Of a stretch of DNA of 36,670 bases, positions 17,236-25,933 are shown one piece after another; within the stretch, counting starts at the first letter, position 1; the number at the start of each line of letters is the position of its first letter. The translations under genes were made by a program, and so were the position numbers. Origin of the DNA: Ruminococcus sp. (GTDB lineage Bacteria > Bacillota > Clostridia > Oscillospirales > Ruminococcaceae); assembly GCA_017935865.1 (NCBI GenBank), contig JAGBGT010000074.1:1-36670 (forward strand), read 5' to 3'. Below the pieces are notes generated by a model. That model did not search any database, was not told the DNA's origin, and saw nothing but the letters and a program-made list of their open reading frames with translations.

Positions 17236-17857
17236 CTGCGTCACCAAGTATCTTTTTCAGAAAGCTTTTCCTGTGGACCTCGCTGGCGCCGTATTTCCGC
17301 AGCATTTCGCAGTGCAGCTTTGTGCCGTAGCCCTTGTGCTTCCCGAAGCAGTACTGCGGATATTTTTCCGCGATCTCTTTCATGTACCTGTCACGGCTCA
17401 CCTTTGCAAGCACCGACGCCGCAGCAATTGACGCCGATGTGGCGTCTCCCTTTATGACATAGCGGCAGGGGCAGTCCAGCTCCGGCAGCCTGTTTCCGTC
17501 AATAAGAGCAAGGTCGGGCTTTATTCCCAGACCTTCCACCGCGCGCCTCATGGCAAGCATCGTGGCATTCAGGATATTTTCGGAGTCTATCTCCTCCACC
17601 GTCGCCGCGGCAACAGCATACGCCCTGGCTCTGTCCCTTATCTCGTCAAACAGCAGTTCCCGGCGCTTCTCCGAGATTTTCTTGCTGTCGTTGAGATAGT
17701 CGATAAGCGTGTCGTCATCCAGGATCACCGCAGCAGCATAAACATCCCCTGCAAGAGGCCCTCTGCCTGCTTCGTCAACTCCGCAAATGACGGGATATTG
17801 GCTTCTCAACTGAGAATCGTAGTCGAAAAGCTCCTTATGAAGAATTATTCTCACCAT
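17228..17857 (-). CDS. rnhB: Ribonuclease HII
   Basis: RNase HII of 209 residues, cutting RNA in RNA-DNA hybrids and at single ribonucleotides in DNA. The signature CGVDEAGRGPLAGDV (25-39) carries Asp28 and Glu29, and the GRGP loop (31-34) is specific for type 2 enzymes. GAGGG upstream of the ATG lies in the end of rbgA, two bases away. Overlaps yraN downstream. Part of the rplS-lepB-rbgA-rnhB-yraN order. Confidence 0.97.
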   Translation of the reverse strand: MVRIILHKELFDYDSQLRSQYPVICGVDEAGRGPLAGDVYAAAVILDDDTLIDYLNDSKKISEKRRELLFDEIRDRARAYAVAAATVEEIDSENILNATMLAMRRAVEGLGIKPDLALIDGNRLPELDCPCRYVIKGDATSASIAAASVLAKVSRDRYMKEIAEKYPQYCFGKHKGYGTKLHCEMLRKYGASEVHRKSFLKKILGDAGE

Positions 17858-17859
17858 AG

Positions 17860-18741
17860 CTATTCCCTCACCGGCGGCATTTCCAGAGTAACACGCCCCA
17901 GCTTTCCGCTGCGGAACTCGTCGAGAACGGTGATCGCAGCTCTCTCGCAGTTTATCTCGCCGCCGGAGATTATCATACCGCGCTTTTTGCCCACAGCCTC
18001 CAGAAGCTCAAGACCGCTCTCGCCGCCGCTCAGCTCCAGCTTGTACCGTTCGGCTAAAGTCTGGGGGTAGCTCTCCGCAAGATACGTGAGCAGCATCATG
18101 GCGAGGGTCTCGATATCCAGAATATCGTCGCTTATCGCCCCGGTAAAGGCAAGCTTAACCGCCGCCGTCTGATCCTCAAACTTAGGCCAGAGAACGCCGG
18201 GCATATCCAGAAGCTCTGTATTGTCTCTGAGCTTCACCCATTGCTTCACCCTTGTAACGCCGGGTCTGTCCTCGACCTTGGCGCGCTTTCCTCCCGCCAG
18301 GCGGTTTATAAGCGAGCTTTTACCAACGTTCGGTATACCCAGGATCATCAGCCGCACCGGAGCACCTGTCATTCCGCTTCTTTCGCGCTTTTCCATAAGC
18401 TCCTTCAGAACCGTGGCTTTCAGCGTGGGAAGAAGTTTGTTTATGCCCTTTCCCGATTTGCAGTCAACGGCAAGGGCAGTTACATTATCTTTCTTTAAAT
18501 AATTTATCCAGACGCCCGTGGCATTTGAATCTGCCAGGTCGCACTTATTAAGAAGAACAATCCTCGGCTTCGAGGCTGTCATTCTGTCTATTTCAGGATT
18601 CCGGCTGCTCAGCGGAGTACGCGCGTCGATGATCTCCACCACCGCGTCCACAAGCTTCAGATTAGCCGCTATAGCGCGTCTCGTCTTAGCCATATGACCT
18701 GGAAACCACTGGATAACCTTCATATCTATGTTATTTTCCAA
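17860..18741 (-). CDS. rbgA: RbgA/YlqF, GTPase for 50S ribosome assembly
   Basis: Circularly permuted GTPase of 293 residues needed for late 50S maturation in Bacillus. Motif order G4-G1-G3 is visible: NKCD (65-68), GIPNVGKS (135-142), PGVT (160-163), DMPG (179-182). The N-terminal IQWFPGHMAK is typical. Start: TTG at 18741 has AGGAG six bases upstream. ATG at 18723 gives the exact Bacillus-like N-terminus but has a poor ribosome site. The upstream ATG-like extension to 18777 is unlikely. Sits between lepB and rnhB. Confidence 0.95.
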   Translation of the reverse strand: MENNIDMKVIQWFPGHMAKTRRAIAANLKLVDAVVEIIDARTPLSSRNPEIDRMTASKPRIVLLNKCDLADSNATGVWINYLKKDNVTALAVDCKSGKGINKLLPTLKATVLKELMEKRERSGMTGAPVRLMILGIPNVGKSSLINRLAGGKRAKVEDRPGVTRVKQWVKLRDNTELLDMPGVLWPKFEDQTAAVKLAFTGAISDDILDIETLAMMLLTYLAESYPQTLAERYKLELSGGESGLELLEAVGKKRGMIISGGEINCERAAITVLDEFRSGKLGRVTLEMPPVRE

Positions 18742-18791
18742 ACTACTCTCCTGTCTACTCTTCAAGCGCCGCCGCACAACCGACGCTGCTT

Positions 18792-19385
18792 TTATTGTGG
18801 AACGTCAAGCCCGGGGGACAGTCTCAGAATCACCTTTCCGACTATGCAGTCCTCCGGAACAAGCCCTATATCTCCGGAACGGCTGTCCTTCGACAGGTCG
18901 CGGTTGTCGCCCATTACGAAAACGCAGTCCTCCGGTATCACGATGGGATAGCCGCCGAAACCGCCCTCGTCCAGATGCGTCAGCCCAAGCTCCAGGTACG
19001 GCTCGTGAAGTCTTTCGCCGTCCACGTATACAACTCCGGCAGCGAAATCTATGTTCAGCTCCTGACCCTCCACGGCGATGACACGTTTCACAATACATTG
19101 TCCCGTGCCCTCCTCTTCGCGGACAGCGCCGTCCTCGCCGAACGTCACTCTCCTGTCGCTGTTCAGAATCACGATATCGCCCTGTTCCGGCTCATTATAG
19201 ACCAGGCTGACGATGACCTTATCTCCGTCGGAAAGGGTATTCATCATGGATTCGCCCCGCACCACCGCAATGCCCAGAACATAGGTAAACAGCAGCAGGA
19301 CCATAAACAGCGTTATAAAGAGCATCTCCGCAAATTCCGCCGCAAAATTGAGGAGCTTTCTGCAGATTCCGGTTTTTCCGCTCAC
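18792..19385 (-). CDS. lepB: Signal peptidase I, first paralog
   Basis: Membrane serine-lysine protease of 197 residues that removes signal peptides outside the membrane. One N-terminal span (about 20-42), catalytic Ser46 in RGESMMNT, Lys100 in IVKRVIAV, and the GDNRDLSKDSR box (159-169). It starts at a GTG four bases after the stop of the second lepB, with AGGG in the end of that gene. SM is followed by MN where the other paralog has VP, so the substrate pocket may differ. Adjacent to rbgA. Confidence 0.96.
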   Translation of the reverse strand: MSGKTGICRKLLNFAAEFAEMLFITLFMVLLLFTYVLGIAVVRGESMMNTLSDGDKVIVSLVYNEPEQGDIVILNSDRRVTFGEDGAVREEEGTGQCIVKRVIAVEGQELNIDFAAGVVYVDGERLHEPYLELGLTHLDEGGFGGYPIVIPEDCVFVMGDNRDLSKDSRSGDIGLVPEDCIVGKVILRLSPGLDVPQ

Positions 19386-19388
19386 GGC

Positions 19389-20129
19389 TTAGCCCTTGTA
19401 GGAATCGGTGAGAAAGTCAAATTCGCTGAGCGGCGCATATTTTATGATCGCCTTGCCATAGATCTGATCTTTCTTTATAAGTCCCACGCTGGCTGCACGG
19501 CTGTCTGTGGAGTGATTTCTGTTGTCGCCCATTACAAAATAATATCCCTCCGGAATAGTTATGGGATACTGCGCGTCAAAGCCGCCAAGTCCATCTGTTG
19601 TGGAACCGGGAGCGATATACGGCTCGTCGAGGACTTTTCCGTCCACGATGACCTGACCATCTCTTATATCCACGGTCTGTCCGCCGACAGCGATGACCCT
19701 CTTGATGATACATTCGTTGAGAGACGGTATTCCCTCCGGAACATAAGGCTCTCCGTTCTCATTCAGGAGGTAATTCTTATCCTTGTTGATAACAAGGATG
19801 TCACCGTAGTCGATATCAAAATATACCGTTGTCATAAATACCTTGTCTGTGATGGCTTCCTCTGTGGGGACGCTGGTATCAACATTTTTATTGAGCGTCG
19901 GCACCATTGATCTTCCCACGATATTTACCGGGTGAAGAATGTAGGTAAATGTCATGACAATGATGAACACGGTTATAAAAGTCGATTCAATGATATCCAG
20001 GGCATCGCGAATAAGCTTTTCCTTCTTTCCGGACTTCTTGTCACCCTTGGAATTTTCGGTGCTTTCGGACTTTTTCTCCTCTGTCTCTTTCAGCTCTTCT
20101 TTTTCAGCGATTTCTTTATTCTCATCCAT
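19389..20129 (-). CDS. lepB: Signal peptidase I, second paralog with charged N-tail
   Basis: Second type I signal peptidase, 246 residues. A strongly charged cytoplasmic tail (1-38, Glu and Lys rich) precedes a single span (about 46-66). Catalytic Ser74 in GRSMVPTL, Lys143 in IIKRVIAVGG, GDNRNHSTDSR at 201-211. GAGGT precedes the ATG at 20129. First of a tandem pair with the shorter paralog, three bases apart. A terminator sits between rplS and this gene, but I found no convincing promoter after it, so read-through from rplS may drive the operon. Confidence 0.96.
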   Translation of the reverse strand: MDENKEIAEKEELKETEEKKSESTENSKGDKKSGKKEKLIRDALDIIESTFITVFIIVMTFTYILHPVNIVGRSMVPTLNKNVDTSVPTEEAITDKVFMTTVYFDIDYGDILVINKDKNYLLNENGEPYVPEGIPSLNECIIKRVIAVGGQTVDIRDGQVIVDGKVLDEPYIAPGSTTDGLGGFDAQYPITIPEGYYFVMGDNRNHSTDSRAASVGLIKKDQIYGKAIIKYAPLSEFDFLTDSYKG

Positions 20130-20185
20130 TTCTTACCTCACTGTTTCTATCGGCGCTGCCATTGCAGGCGCAAATTCAAAAAAAT

Positions 20186-20210
20186 AGCAAAAAAGGGACA
20201 TTTATGTCCC
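20186..20210 (-). terminator. Terminator after rplS
   Basis: On the minus strand GGGACAT, loop AA, ATGTCCC, then TTTTTTGC. Short but perfect. It may attenuate rather than stop transcription into the lepB operon. Confidence 0.75.
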
Positions 20211-20325
20211 CGGAAATTTTTGCAGCAGCGGACAGACCGCGTTTGGAATACCACGCCCGGAACGATAAATTCAGCCCCGGAGCAGCAAACTCCGCACCCG
20301 GACTGTCCCCGTCTGCACCGCATTT

Positions 20326-20670
20326 TTAGCGGATCTGCTCCTTAACCTTTGCAGCCTTGCCGACTCTGTCTCTGAGGTAGTACAGCTTAGCTCTGCGAAC
20401 CTTACCGTATCTTACGACCTCGACCTTGTCAACAACAGGCGAGTGGAGAGGGAAAACTCTCTCGATACCGCAGCCGTGAGCAACACGTCTTACGGTAAAT
20501 GTCTCGCTGATACCGCCGTGCTTCTTTGCAATAACAGTACCCTCAAAAACCTGAATACGGCTCTTGTCGCCCTCCTTGATACGCACGTGAACCTTGATAG
20601 TGTCACCTACGTTGAACTGGGGGACATTTTCCTTCATACTTGATTCGCTGATTAACTTGAGTGCATCCAT
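20326..20670 (-). CDS. rplS: 50S ribosomal protein L19
   Basis: L19, 114 residues, at the 30S-50S interface. The sequence [26 protein letters not shown] and the basic C-terminus [13 protein letters not shown] are characteristic. Two ATGs lie close together: AGGAGG is only two bases from the one at 20676 but eight from the one at 20670, which gives MDALKLI and was chosen. It has its own promoter and a long leader. In Bacillus an autoregulatory leader is known for L19. Confidence 0.97.
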   Translation of the reverse strand: MDALKLISESSMKENVPQFNVGDTIKVHVRIKEGDKSRIQVFEGTVIAKKHGGISETFTVRRVAHGCGIERVFPLHSPVVDKVEVVRYGKVRRAKLYYLRDRVGKAAKVKEQIR

Positions 20671-20857
20671 TTTCATTTCCTCCTGAATTTCCGAACATTC
20701 TTACCTGTCCCGGACTTACGCTTCAGCTTCGCGGAAATCCGGAAAAATAAACGACTTATGTCCACAAAAGGACTTTCAGGCAGCGGACTGCTCGATTTAA
20801 TGTCTTTCGGCATTAACCCTCATCTGAATCTATATGACACAGACGGATTATAAATGC
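20671..20857 (-). promoter_or_regulatory. Long rplS leader, candidate L19 autoregulatory RNA
   Basis: Distance from predicted transcription start (about 20857) to the rplS ATG is near 187 bases, much more than needed. A possible nested stem has CCGGA pairing TCCGG and an inner CGC/GCG around GAAGCTGAA (about 20715-20755). Rfam lists an L19 leader in Firmicutes, but I cannot match its consensus by eye. Confidence 0.45.
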
Positions 20858-20863
20858 TCAATT

Positions 20864-20892
20864 ATTATAACATACTTTGAATAAAAAAGCAA
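20864..20892 (-). promoter_or_regulatory. Promoter of rplS
   Basis: Minus strand TTGCTT (20892-20887), 17-base spacer, TATAAT (20869-20864) with TGT in front. Starts about 50 bases after the stop of the lipoprotein gene. Confidence 0.75.
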
Positions 20893-20944
20893 GTCTTTTC
20901 AAGAAATTTTTTCTTGATGCTGAAAAATTTTTTCGCGGAAATTA

Positions 20945-21607
20945 TCAGCAAAATTGTATGTCTACACCTGTAATTTCATCTTCAGCTCCGAGAGAAAAAC
21001 AAAATTTTCTCATCGTTTTAATGTCAGGATATGAGGCGTCTCCGGTATATTTACTGATTTCACAGCCGTCTCCCAGGGCTTCATATAAGGTCTCGCGGTT
21101 ATCATGGAGCATTACGCCCTTTACTGATATTGTCGGAATCTCAAATTCTTCCATGGTGGAATCCGTTATATAGATATCGGCTATTGTTGTATTTTCAGTA
21201 ATCTGACTGACACTCATGCAGTATTTGAAAGTTATCACGCCCAGATACTGCCCCTTGTAGTTCAGATAGCAATACATATAGTTAAAAGAAGTATGCTCCG
21301 CTTCTGAACCGACCGAAAAATCCTCCCCGAGCTGTCCCCAGGTAAGCGGATAAGAAAGCTGTTGTCCGCAAAGATACGTTTGTTCAATAGCTTCGTTAAA
21401 ATCGAAGTCCGATTGCGATTCCGCAGCCGGATCGGTAGTATCATCTGTATTTTCATATGTAGTTGTGGGCGTTGTAATAATTTCGGTAGTTTCTGCTATT
21501 TCGGAAACCATGCTGTCCGGACTCTCCGTCTGCGAATCCTTATTGCATCCGGCTGCGGAGTACGTAAGCATGGCAATACTTAAAAATACTAAAAGCTTTT
21601 TCTTCAT
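20945..21607 (-). CDS. Unknown lipoprotein
   Basis: Surface lipoprotein of 220 residues, not recognised. It has a Lys-rich start and a hydrophobic core ending in SAAGC (lipobox, Cys at about 21), so it should be lipid-anchored outside the membrane. A Thr/Glu/Asp-rich linker (about 25-65) leads to a globular domain of about 150 residues with a few cysteines. ATG 21607 has AAGGAG correctly spaced; the in-frame GTG at 21613 overlaps that site and is unlikely. It follows the radical SAM-associated gene by nine bases and may be cotranscribed. Function unknown. Confidence 0.85.
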   Translation of the reverse strand: MKKKLLVFLSIAMLTYSAAGCNKDSQTESPDSMVSEIAETTEIITTPTTTYENTDDTTDPAAESQSDFDFNEAIEQTYLCGQQLSYPLTWGQLGEDFSVGSEAEHTSFNYMYCYLNYKGQYLGVITFKYCMSVSQITENTTIADIYITDSTMEEFEIPTISVKGVMLHDNRETLYEALGDGCEISKYTGDASYPDIKTMRKFCFSLGAEDEITGVDIQFC

Positions 21608-21616
21608 TTTCACTCC

Positions 21617-22279
21617 TTAATAGAAAATATCATTGTTTTCGCACAATATCCTGAGGCGGCGGATATTCCGGGCGTCAAACCGGATATCAGAGGCATTTTT
21701 CAGCGCCTCAAAGAACAGGGTAGGATTGTAGTTCGTCTGCGTTCCTGCCGGAAGTCTCATTTTCATATCGACGGCAGCTCCGTTAAGCTGACAATCGAGC
21801 ACCTCCATATCCGGCTTGATGTCAACTGTTTTAATGCCCTTTTTCGTCTTTTTCTCCACGCATATCTCCGGAGCAGCCAGAAGCTCCTGCACCGCCCTGT
21901 ACAGCTCATCAGCGCTCTCCGAAATCAGGGAGAAGCTGAACTCAGCCCTGGCAATAGCGGTTATCTTTTTCACCTGCGGCGCCACCGAAACTATCCTCAT
22001 CCCCTCCGGCATGACGGCATTGAGCCTGTCGCGTATCTCCTCGGCTGACATTTCATCGTCGGTGATGTTGAAATCCATGATCTCGCAGCTACTTTCAAAT
22101 CCCAGCGACAGAGCAAGGGCGAAGCTGTAGTACGGGTGCGGATTAAAGCCCTCGGTATACCACACCGGCAGCTTTGAACGCCTGAATATCCTCAGCATAC
22201 AGCGGTTCAGGTCAAGGTGAGAAATATATTTCGCCCTGCCTGTTTTCTCAAATACAGCTCTCAGTCTTTGCAAAAACAT
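21617..22279 (-). CDS. Radical SAM-associated protein (TIGR03936, DUF2344)
   Basis: About 220 residues of the TIGR03936 family, which occurs almost only next to a TIGR03960 radical SAM protein, as here. The N-terminal FEKTGRAKYISHLDL and later EGFNPHP are typical. Function unknown; by association it helps the partner, possibly in RNA or ribosome modification. The start overlaps the partner gene: ATG 22279 (19-base overlap) was taken. TTG 22273 has better spacing to GGAGGG and may be the true start. Elsewhere an RNase E/G gene and rplU usually follow, but not here. Confidence 0.92.
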   Translation of the reverse strand: MFLQRLRAVFEKTGRAKYISHLDLNRCMLRIFRRSKLPVWYTEGFNPHPYYSFALALSLGFESSCEIMDFNITDDEMSAEEIRDRLNAVMPEGMRIVSVAPQVKKITAIARAEFSFSLISESADELYRAVQELLAAPEICVEKKTKKGIKTVDIKPDMEVLDCQLNGAAVDMKMRLPAGTQTNYNPTLFFEALKNASDIRFDARNIRRLRILCENNDIFY

Positions 22280-24111
22280 TCCCTCCCAACTGCCTTGTTT
22301 ACGCCGCATCCCGAGCATCTCTGCCGGCAGTTAGGCGTTGTGACGGACTTGTGCGCCGTCATGTTCTCGCGGATAAAAAATTTCTTGTCAACTAAGTAAT
22401 CCAGGTGATCCCACGGCAGTATTTCGTCGAACTCAAACCGCCTGTTCGCATAAAATCCCGGGTCGACGCCGCAATCCTCAAAGGCTTCCATCCAGGTGTC
22501 GAATTTATAGTGCTCGCTCCAGCTATCGAACTTGCAGCCCCTTTGCCAGGCGGCATATATCACCTTGCAGAGCCGTCTGTCGCCCTTTGCCAGAACAGCT
22601 TCAAGCAGGCTGACGTTGGGGTCGTGGTAGCTCACCTTTATCTTTTTGGACTTCACGGAATCCAGCAGCAGCTTCTGCTTCCGCTCGATCTCCGCCCGGG
22701 TGTCCTGCGGCTCGAACTGAAACGGCGTAAACGGCTTGGGCACGAATGTGGCGCAGCTCACGGAGATCTGCGGACTTCTGCCCTTGGGACGATTTTCCGT
22801 GGCATAATACAGATCAAGGATCCGCTGCGCAAGCTCGGCGATGCCGATAATGTCCTCGTCGGTTTCCGTGGGAAGTCCCATCATGAAGTACAGCTTAACG
22901 CTGCTATAGCCGCCTGCAAAGGCTATCTTGCAGGTGCTCATGATCTCCTCCTCGCTGACGTTCTTGTTGATAACGTCGCGAAGCCGCTGAGTTCCAGCCT
23001 CAGCCGCAAAGGTAAGTCCGCTCTTTCTCACCTTTTTTATTTTTTCCAGCAGCGACTCGGAGAAATTGTCCACGCGGAGGGAGGGCAGGGACAGATTCAC
23101 GCGCTCCTCCGCCGTATAGTCGATGAGCTTTGTCAGCATCTCGTCGATCTCCGAATGGTCGCTGGTACTCAGCGAGGCAAGGGACACCTCGTCATAGCCC
23201 GTATTTTCGCAGAGACATTTCGTCTCATTGTAGATAGTATCGGGGGATTTTTCCCGGAACGGGCGGTAAATAAAGCCTGCCTGGCAAAAACGGCAGCCGC
23301 GGATGCAGCCCCGGAGCACCTCCACCGACACGCGGTCGTGGACGATCTCCGTAAAGGGAACGACGAAATTCTCCGGATAGAAAACCTTGTCCATATCCCT
23401 GATTATGCGCTTTTTCACGGTTTGGGGCGCATTTTCGGTTACGGTCATGCTGCGGATAGCACCGTCCTCATTGTAGTCGAAGCTATACAGCGACGGGACA
23501 TAGATTCCCTCGATCTGCGCCGCTTTCACAAGAAATTCCCTGCGGCCTGCGCCCTGCTTCTTCATAGCGTTGTAGAGGTCGAGAAGCTCCAGGTTGACCT
23601 CCTCGCCCTCGCCGAGAATAAACAGGTCGAAGAAATCGGCAAGAGGCTCGGGGTTGCAGACGCACGGTCCGCCGGCAACAACTATCTGCGTCAGTTCCTG
23701 AGTCCTGTCCTTGGCAAACACGGGGATTCCGGCAAGATCGAGCATATTCAGCACATTTGTGTACGACAGCTCGTACTGCATGGTGAATCCGATAAAATCA
23801 AAATCCCTTATCGGGTCGAGGGACTCCAGGGCATAAAGCGGAATGTCATTCTCACGCATAATTTTCTCAAAGTCGATATCGGGAGCAAAGCACCGCTCGC
23901 ACCAGTAATTTTCGCGTTGATTCGTAAGGGAATAAAGAATTTTCATGCCGATGTGGGACATTCCGATGTCGTATGTATCGGGAAAGCAAAAGGCGAAACG
24001 CACGTCCACCTTTGACTTGTCCTTGATGATACTGCCCACCTCTCCGCCTATATAGCGCGAGGGCTTCTGCACCTTCAGAAGATGCTTTTCTATTTTTTCC
24101 TTCAAGTTCAT
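22261..24111 (-). CDS. Radical SAM protein, TIGR03960 family
   Basis: Iron-sulfur enzyme of 616 residues. An N-terminal B12-binding-like domain (about 35-180) is followed by the radical SAM core with Cys269, Cys273 and Cys276 (CIRGCRFC) for the 4Fe-4S cluster and SAM. The C-terminus has another cysteine cluster (CRQRCSGCG, ending ECFCKD), which may hold a second metal or cluster. Substrate unknown. The ATG overlaps the stop of cdd by four bases, so coupling is tight, and the partner gene overlaps its 3' end. Confidence 0.95.
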   Translation of the reverse strand: MNLKEKIEKHLLKVQKPSRYIGGEVGSIIKDKSKVDVRFAFCFPDTYDIGMSHIGMKILYSLTNQRENYWCERCFAPDIDFEKIMRENDIPLYALESLDPIRDFDFIGFTMQYELSYTNVLNMLDLAGIPVFAKDRTQELTQIVVAGGPCVCNPEPLADFFDLFILGEGEEVNLELLDLYNAMKKQGAGRREFLVKAAQIEGIYVPSLYSFDYNEDGAIRSMTVTENAPQTVKKRIIRDMDKVFYPENFVVPFTEIVHDRVSVEVLRGCIRGCRFCQAGFIYRPFREKSPDTIYNETKCLCENTGYDEVSLASLSTSDHSEIDEMLTKLIDYTAEERVNLSLPSLRVDNFSESLLEKIKKVRKSGLTFAAEAGTQRLRDVINKNVSEEEIMSTCKIAFAGGYSSVKLYFMMGLPTETDEDIIGIAELAQRILDLYYATENRPKGRSPQISVSCATFVPKPFTPFQFEPQDTRAEIERKQKLLLDSVKSKKIKVSYHDPNVSLLEAVLAKGDRRLCKVIYAAWQRGCKFDSWSEHYKFDTWMEAFEDCGVDPGFYANRRFEFDEILPWDHLDYLVDKKFFIRENMTAHKSVTTPNCRQRCSGCGVNKAVGRECFCKD

Positions 24112-24509
24112 TTTAAATTCTCCTTGGTAAAGGTGATCGGCATAAAATCCGACAGCTTATACGTGCCGTCGGCTAATATCACCGGAAGATCGCCGCCGCA
24201 AAACTCCCCCAGAACCTGTAGACAGGCTCCGCAAGGGCAGCAGGGCTTTGAAAAATCGCCGCCGCTGCTTCCTACAACAGCAATTGCGGCAAACTCCCTT
24301 ACGCCCTCAGAAACAGCTTTGAAAACGGCTGTCCGCTCCGCGCATATAGTCAGGGAATAGGACGAATTTTCAATATTGCATCCGGTGAAAACCCGTCCGT
24401 CCGCCGAAAGAAGCGCTGCTCCCACGCGGAATCCCGAGTAATCGGCATACGCCTTTTCCGCCGCTTTTACGGCAGTCTGAAACAGCTCGCCGTACAAATT
24501 TCCGTTCAT
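24108..24509 (-). CDS. cdd: Cytidine deaminase
   Basis: Zinc enzyme of 133 residues deaminating cytidine and deoxycytidine in pyrimidine salvage. Zinc ligands Cys56 (CAE, with catalytic Glu58), Cys93 and Cys96 (PCGAC). This is the small homotetrameric form of Gram-positive bacteria. Four-base overlaps with both neighbours, the DUF896 gene upstream and the radical SAM gene downstream. Confidence 0.97.
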   Translation of the reverse strand: MNGNLYGELFQTAVKAAEKAYADYSGFRVGAALLSADGRVFTGCNIENSSYSLTICAERTAVFKAVSEGVREFAAIAVVGSSGGDFSKPCCPCGACLQVLGEFCGGDLPVILADGTYKLSDFMPITFTKENLK

Positions 24510-24718
24510 CGCTTACCTCCGCCGCTTCTGACCTTTGTCTTTTTTCCGTCGGGAGTCATTATATATGTATTTTCAAGAGTCGCGGTAAGATTTCCGGTGA
24601 CCGCCCTTCTGTATTCGTTTCGCAGTTCGGTCTGCTCCGCTTTCTCTTCCTCTGTCAGACCTACAGTTTTTGACTTTCTCGCCAGTTCGTTGATCCTGTC
24701 GATTTTTTTCTGTTCCAT
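24506..24718 (-). CDS. DUF896 (UPF0291, YnzC-like) small protein
   Basis: Seventy residues, with the family's N-terminal helix hairpin [20 protein letters not shown] and a basic C-terminus. Bacillus YnzC is the reference. Function unknown; the charge suggests RNA or protein binding. GGAGGTG precedes the ATG. Overlaps cdd by four bases (ATGA). Confidence 0.93.
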   Translation of the reverse strand: MEQKKIDRINELARKSKTVGLTEEEKAEQTELRNEYRRAVTGNLTATLENTYIMTPDGKKTKVRSGGGKR

Positions 24719-24745
24719 TTTACACCTCCGAAAAGAGATATTCGC

Positions 24746-25243
24746 TTACGGCAGCACCGCATAAAGCTGTCGGTCTCGCTCTGTGCTGTGCTCGCTTATG
24801 TATTTATCAAGAATTTCCGCCGCCGTCCGCACGAATCTGATGCAGGGTCTTACCTTGTAATATTGCTCCGTGCGCTGCTCCGGCACAGGGTCGGTGTTTA
24901 CATTCAGATTTTTCAGCAGTTCCATGCAGGAAATAGTCCCGTGCTTCTCTTTAAACTCTCCGGCAAGCTGCTGGATACGGCGGTAATGCTCCGTTTTTTC
25001 GCCGATATCGTTTTCGGAGCTGTAGCCGTAAAGGATCCCGGCGACCATGAACATCGCCGAACAAGTACCGCAGGTCTGCCGCAGCCTGCCCATTCCTCCG
25101 CCAAAGGAAGATGAAAGGCGCAGGGCAAGCTCCCTGTCCATGCCTGTCACGTCGGAAAAGGCGGCAAACACCGCCTGGGCGCAGTTTCTGCCCTCGGCAA
25201 AAAGCCGGCACGCCTCCTCTGCATGGTCAATATTTTCTCTCAT
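24746..25243 (-). CDS. C_GCAxxG_C_C family protein
   Basis: Protein of 165 residues from a family named after its cysteine pattern. Cysteines stand at 12, 21 (NCAQAV), 58 and 61 (QTCGTC), 106 and near 133. The GCAxxG core is degenerate: CGTCSAM stands where the family has CGAxxG. Redox or metal binding is likely but unproven. AGGAGAAG precedes the ATG. Lies 45 bases after comF and before the DUF896 gene in the same direction. Confidence 0.88.
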   Translation of the reverse strand: MRENIDHAEEACRLFAEGRNCAQAVFAAFSDVTGMDRELALRLSSSFGGGMGRLRQTCGTCSAMFMVAGILYGYSSENDIGEKTEHYRRIQQLAGEFKEKHGTISCMELLKNLNVNTDPVPEQRTEQYYKVRPCIRFVRTAAEILDKYISEHSTERDRQLYAVLP

Positions 25244-25288
25244 CAGACTTCTCCTCTCGTACTTTCTCTATAAGATACTGAACAGGCT

Positions 25289-25933
25289 CTAAGAAACTCT
25301 ACAGCAGCAGACGCATGAGACACGCTCTGCTCCGCTGCCTTTCAGTATCCCCGTAAGCTCACGCAGGGTGCTGCCGGTCGTACATACGTCGTCCAGCAGG
25401 ATCATATTTCTGCCCCGGACACTTCCGCTGTCAGCCACCGCGAAAGCGCCTCTGAGATTGATCTCGCGCTCCCGGCGGCTGAGATGCTTCTGCTCGTCGG
25501 TTTTCCTGGTTTTAACCACAACATCGCAGCGAACCGGAATCCCCAGCTCTCTCCCGAGCGCCTTTGCCACAAGCTCTGCCTGGTTGCAGCCGCGCCGTCT
25601 CAGGTCGCTTTTATACATGGGCACAGGAATTATCATATCCGGAGCTATTCCGGAAATTTTCGGTCTCAATATCTCGCCCAGCGCCTTTCCGAACGCGTAG
25701 GGCGCATTTCCGCAGATTCCCTGCTTCATAAGCGCTATCGCCGGTCTGATGTTCTCGTCGTACTCATACGCGGCGAAAAAGTCATCAGCTCCGGGCACGG
25801 AAAAACTGCCGTCCCAAAATTCCAGCTTGTCCCGGCAGCCGCCGCAAAAGCCCTCCTCCCGGGAAATAAATTCTCCGCAGACCGGACAGCGCACCGGATA
25901 TATCAAATCAGCCAGCAGCCTTAGCAGCTTCAT
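25289..25933 (-). CDS. ComF family protein
   Basis: Phosphoribosyltransferase-like protein of 214 residues. A four-Cys zinc finger (16, 19, 30, 33) leads to a PRTase fold with the PRPP loop DDVCTTGST (181-189). In competent bacteria ComF aids DNA uptake on the inner face of the membrane; here no other competence gene is near. The ATG shares one base with the stop of the methyltransferase gene (TGATG), which indicates coupled translation. An upstream GTG at 25957 is possible but less likely. Confidence 0.93.
   Translation of the reverse strand: MKLLRLLADLIYPVRCPVCGEFISREEGFCGGCRDKLEFWDGSFSVPGADDFFAAYEYDENIRPAIALMKQGICGNAPYAFGKALGEILRPKISGIAPDMIIPVPMYKSDLRRRGCNQAELVAKALGRELGIPVRCDVVVKTRKTDEQKHLSRREREINLRGAFAVADSGSVRGRNMILLDDVCTTGSTLRELTGILKGSGAERVSCVCCCRVS

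Noticed and set aside
18795..19910. 371-codon plus-strand frame
   Set aside because: Antisense to the two signal peptidase genes; a shadow of their codon bias.
22405..24015. 536-codon plus-strand frame
   Set aside because: Antisense to the radical SAM gene, which has all motifs; no ribosome site and no known domain.
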